The notes beneath the pieces were generated by a model, which worked only from the letters and a program-made list of their open reading frames with translations, did no database searches and was not told where the DNA came from. A program made the position numbers and the translations under genes. DNA of 64,000 bases, taken from VRUE01 sp963702035. Its GTDB lineage: Bacteria > Actinomycetota > Thermoleophilia > Solirubrobacterales > 70-9. Position 1 is the stretch's first letter; the number at the start of each line of letters is the position of its first letter. This document shows positions 61,423-64,000 of the stretch, one piece after another. The stretch is from positions 682,001 through 746,000 of the forward strand of contig OY969700.1 of NCBI GenBank assembly GCA_963702035.1, read 5' to 3'.

Positions 61423-64000
61423 CTACGCGGCAACCGGCTCGCGGCGTTTGCGCGAGCGTTTTGGCTTGGCCGGCTCGACCAGCTCGGCGAGGAAGCGGCC
61501 GGTGTGCGATGCCTCCACGGCGGCCACCTCCTCCGGAGTGCCGGTGGCGATCACCTCTCCGCCCTCTTCGCCGCCGTCTGGGCCGAGGTCGACGAGGTGA
61601 TCGGCGGTCTTGATCACGTCGAGGTTGTGCTCGATCACGACCACGGTGTTCCCCGCGTCGACGAGGCGGCCGAGCACGTCGAGCAGGCGCTGCACGTCGG
61701 CGAAGTGCAGGCCGGTGGTCGGCTCGTCGAGGATGTAGAGGGTGTCGCCGGTGGCGACTTTGGAGAGCTCGGTCGCCAGCTTCACCCGCTGCGCCTCGCC
61801 GCCGGAGAGCGTCGTCGCCGCCTGGCCGAGGCGGATGTAATCGAGGCCGACATCGTGCAGGGTGCGCAGCCGGCGGGCGATCTTCGGCACGTTCTCGAAG
61901 AAGACGACCGCCTCCTCGACCGACATCTCAAGCACGTCGGCAATGCTCTTGCCCTTGAAGCGGACCTCGAGCGTCTCGCGGTTGTAGCGCCGGCCGTGGC
62001 ACTGCTCGCAGGGCACGTAGACGTCGGGCAGGAAGTGCATCTCGATCTTGATCTGGCCGTCGCCGCGACAGACCTCGCAACGCCCGCCTTTGACGTTGAA
62101 GCTGAAGCGGCCCGGTTTGTAGCCACGTGCCCGCGACTCCTGGGTCTGGGTGAACAGCTGGCGGATGTGGTCGAAGACGCCGGTGTAGGTCGCCGGGTTG
62201 GAGCGCGGCGTGCGGCCGATCGGCGACTGGTCGATGTTGATGATCTTGTCGATCTGGCTGAGCCCGTCGACGCCGTCGTGGGCGCCGGGGCGCAGCTTCG
62301 CCTGGTGCAGGCGGTTGGCGACCGAGTGGTGCAGGGTCTCGTTGACCAGGGTCGACTTGCCCGAGCCGGAGACGCCGGTGACGCAGCAGAAGACGCCGAG
62401 CGGGATCGCCACGTCGATCCCCTTGAGGTTGTGTTCGCGGGCGCCGCGGACGAGCAGCGCGCCGCGCGGCTTGCGGCGCTCGGCCGGCACCTCGATCATC
62501 CGCACCCCGGAGAGGTACTGCCCGGTCAGCGAGGCCGGGTCCTTGGCGACCTGATCGGGCGTGCCGGCGGCGATCACGTGGCCGCCGTGTTCGCCGGCGC
62601 CCGGACCGAGGTCGACCAGGTGGTCGGCGGCGCGCATCGTGCCCTCGTCGTGCTCGACCACGATCACCGTGTTGCCTAGATCGCGGAGGCGATCGAGCGT
62701 GCCGATCAGCTTCTCGTTGTCGCGCTGGTGCAGCCCGATCGAGGGCTCATCGAGCACGTACATCACCCCGACCAGGCTGGAGCCGATCTGCGTCGCGAGG
62801 CGGATCCGCTGCGCCTCGCCGCCCGATAGCGAGCGCGCCGAGCGGGCCAGCGAGAGGTAGCCGATGCCGACGTTCTCGAGGAAGGCCAGCCGTTCGGAGA
62901 TCTCGCGCACGATCAGTCGCGCGATCGCCCGCTCGGTCTCGGTCAGCTCCAGCCCCTGGATCCACTCGCTCGCCGCCCGCGCCGAGAGTGACGTGTACGC
63001 GGCGATGCTGAGCCCGCTGACGGTGACCGCGAGGCTCTCCGGCCGCAACCGAGCCCCGTCGCAGTCGGGGCAGGGCTGCTCGGCCATGTAGCTCTCGATC
63101 CGCTCGCGGTTGGTCTCCGAGTCGGTCTCCTCGTAGCGGCGCTGCAGCTGGTTGACGATCCCCTCGAAGCGGACCTTGTAGGAGCGACGACGGCCATAGC
63201 GGTTGGTGTAGGTCACCTGGTGGCGCTCACCGCCGGTGCCGTAGAGGAAGACCTCTTTCTCGGCTTTCTTCAGCTTCGCCCAGGGCTTGTCGGCGTCGAC
63301 CTCGTAGTCGTCGGCGACCGCGCCGATCAGCCGCCGCCAGTAGGCGGTGACGCCGCGGTTCCAGGGCTGCAATGCGCCCTCGGCCAGCGAGAGGGTCGGG
63401 TCGGGGACGACCAGCTCGGGATCGATCACCCGTTGGAAGCCGAGCCCGTGGCAGCGCTCGCAGGCGCCGTGCGGCGAGTTGAAGGAGAAGATCCGCGGCT
63501 CCAGCTCGGGGATCGAGGTGCCGCAGGTCAAACAGGCGAACTGCTCGCTGAACAACATGATTCCGCCGGCGTGCTCCGCTTCGCGTCCGCCGCCGGCGGG
63601 CTTGCCGTCAATCAACTCCACTTCGACAAGGCCCGCGGCGAGGCCCGCCGCGGCCTCGACCGACTCGGAGAGGCGGCGGCGCAGGTCGGTCTTCATCACC
63701 AGCCGGTCAACGACCACCGAGATGTCGTGTTTGTACTTCTTGTCGAGGACGATCTCCTCGTCGAGGCGGAGCAGCTCGCCGTTGACCTTGACCCGCGAGT
63801 AGCCCTCCAGCCGCATCTGGTCGAGCAATTTCCCGTACTCGCCTTTGCGCCCGCGCACGACCGGCGCCATCACCATGAATTTCGTCCCCTCGTCGAGGGT
63901 CATCAGGCGATCGACGATCTGCTCTTGCGTCTGGCCGGTGATCTGCTCACCACAGGTGGGGCAGTGCGGGACGCCGATCCGCGCCCAGAGCAGGCGCAGG
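61423..64000 (-). CDS. uvrA: Excinuclease ABC subunit A, 5' part outside the window
   Basis: Damage-recognition ATPase of nucleotide excision repair. 859 codons are seen; the N-terminus with the first Walker A is beyond the right edge, and the frame is open to the last base (ARIGVPHCPTCGEQI). Visible are the first zinc finger (CLTCGTSIPELE...CERCHGLG), signature LSGGEAQRIRLA, the second Walker A GVSGSGKSTLV, the second zinc finger (CEVCRGDG...CEQCHGRRYN) and a second LSGGEAQRVKLA. C-terminal tail is basic (KRSRKRREP). Confidence 0.97.
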   Translation of the reverse strand, partial: LRLLWARIGVPHCPTCGEQITGQTQEQIVDRLMTLDEGTKFMVMAPVVRGRKGEYGKLLDQMRLEGYSRVKVNGELLRLDEEIVLDKKYKHDISVVVDRLVMKTDLRRRLSESVEAAAGLAAGLVEVELIDGKPAGGGREAEHAGGIMLFSEQFACLTCGTSIPELEPRIFSFNSPHGACERCHGLGFQRVIDPELVVPDPTLSLAEGALQPWNRGVTAYWRRLIGAVADDYEVDADKPWAKLKKAEKEVFLYGTGGERHQVTYTNRYGRRRSYKVRFEGIVNQLQRRYEETDSETNRERIESYMAEQPCPDCDGARLRPESLAVTVSGLSIAAYTSLSARAASEWIQGLELTETERAIARLIVREISERLAFLENVGIGYLSLARSARSLSGGEAQRIRLATQIGSSLVGVMYVLDEPSIGLHQRDNEKLIGTLDRLRDLGNTVIVVEHDEGTMRAADHLVDLGPGAGEHGGHVIAAGTPDQVAKDPASLTGQYLSGVRMIEVPAERRKPRGALLVRGAREHNLKGIDVAIPLGVFCCVTGVSGSGKSTLVNETLHHSVANRLHQAKLRPGAHDGVDGLSQIDKIINIDQSPIGRTPRSNPATYTGVFDHIRQLFTQTQESRARGYKPGRFSFNVKGGRCEVCRGDGQIKIEMHFLPDVYVPCEQCHGRRYNRETLEVRFKGKSIADVLEMSVEEAVVFFENVPKIARRLRTLHDVGLDYIRLGQAATTLSGGEAQRVKLATELSKVATGDTLYILDEPTTGLHFADVQRLLDVLGRLVDAGNTVVVIEHNLDVIKTADHLVDLGPDGGEEGGEVIATGTPEEVAAVEASHTGRFLAELVEPAKPKRSRKRREPVAA

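Overview
The window is high-GC bacterial chromosome with dense, mostly minus-strand operons. Neighbouring genes often overlap by 4 bp (ATGA, GTGA or TTGA), and GTG and TTG starts are common. Gene content (bacterial AspRS and HisRS, Rex, a K+-independent type membrane pyrophosphatase, panBCD, large families of HTH-HNH proteins) suggests a deep-branching actinobacterial lineage such as Thermoleophilia/Solirubrobacterales. That placement is inferred from style and gene content only.

Region 1 (1-10971) is a translation and tRNA-modification block read leftwards: an M29-type aminopeptidase, a formiminotransferase-like protein, a small membrane protein, an MBL-fold hydrolase, hisS, aspS, a DUF2007-like protein, a candidate 6S RNA, mnmA, alaS and the start of ruvX. 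The order hisS-aspS-6S RNA-mnmA-alaS-ruvX matches what is known from Bacillus. MnmA carries an N-terminal IscU/NifU-like domain, which is unusual.

Region 2 (11024-24650) is accessory. A tRNA-Met(CAT) gene is the attachment site of a 10-kb integrative mobilizable element (11098-21156). The element is bounded by 43-bp direct repeats, has tandem TGTGTCCC arm-type repeats at both ends, and carries a MobF relaxase, an AlpA-type excisionase, a wHTH-nucleotidyltransferase/HEPN pair with a triple palindromic operator, a zinc-ribbon/HNH pair and a tyrosine integrase. To its right lies a smaller patch of unusual genes (XRE regulators, a lipoprotein, an ISL3 transposase remnant, a retropepsin-like protease with a DUF5678-like partner).

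Region 3 (24655-40820) holds thrC, a divergent leucyl-tRNA synthetase-like gene without a C-terminal domain, a GH92 mannosidase/GT39/GtrA operon, a heterodimeric ABC exporter, a lipoprotein, an HTH-HNH protein beside tRNA-Gln(CTG), and a secreted trypsin-like protease.

Region 4 (40951-50809) contains an operon of an FMN hydroxy-acid oxidase, two APC permeases fused to USP-like domains, two TrkA/RCK proteins and a flavin reductase, preceded by hppA.

Region 5 (50831-64000) holds the t6A operon (tsaE, tsaB, rimI, tsaD) with a uracil-DNA glycosylase, a glutaredoxin-like protein, rex and a GCS2 ligase; then panC-panD-panB, an acetyltransferase, a ROK kinase, a Phd/PIN toxin-antitoxin pair with a start-codon problem, and a 5'-truncated (by the window) uvrA. 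Several minus-strand genes end at long, two-step palindromes.
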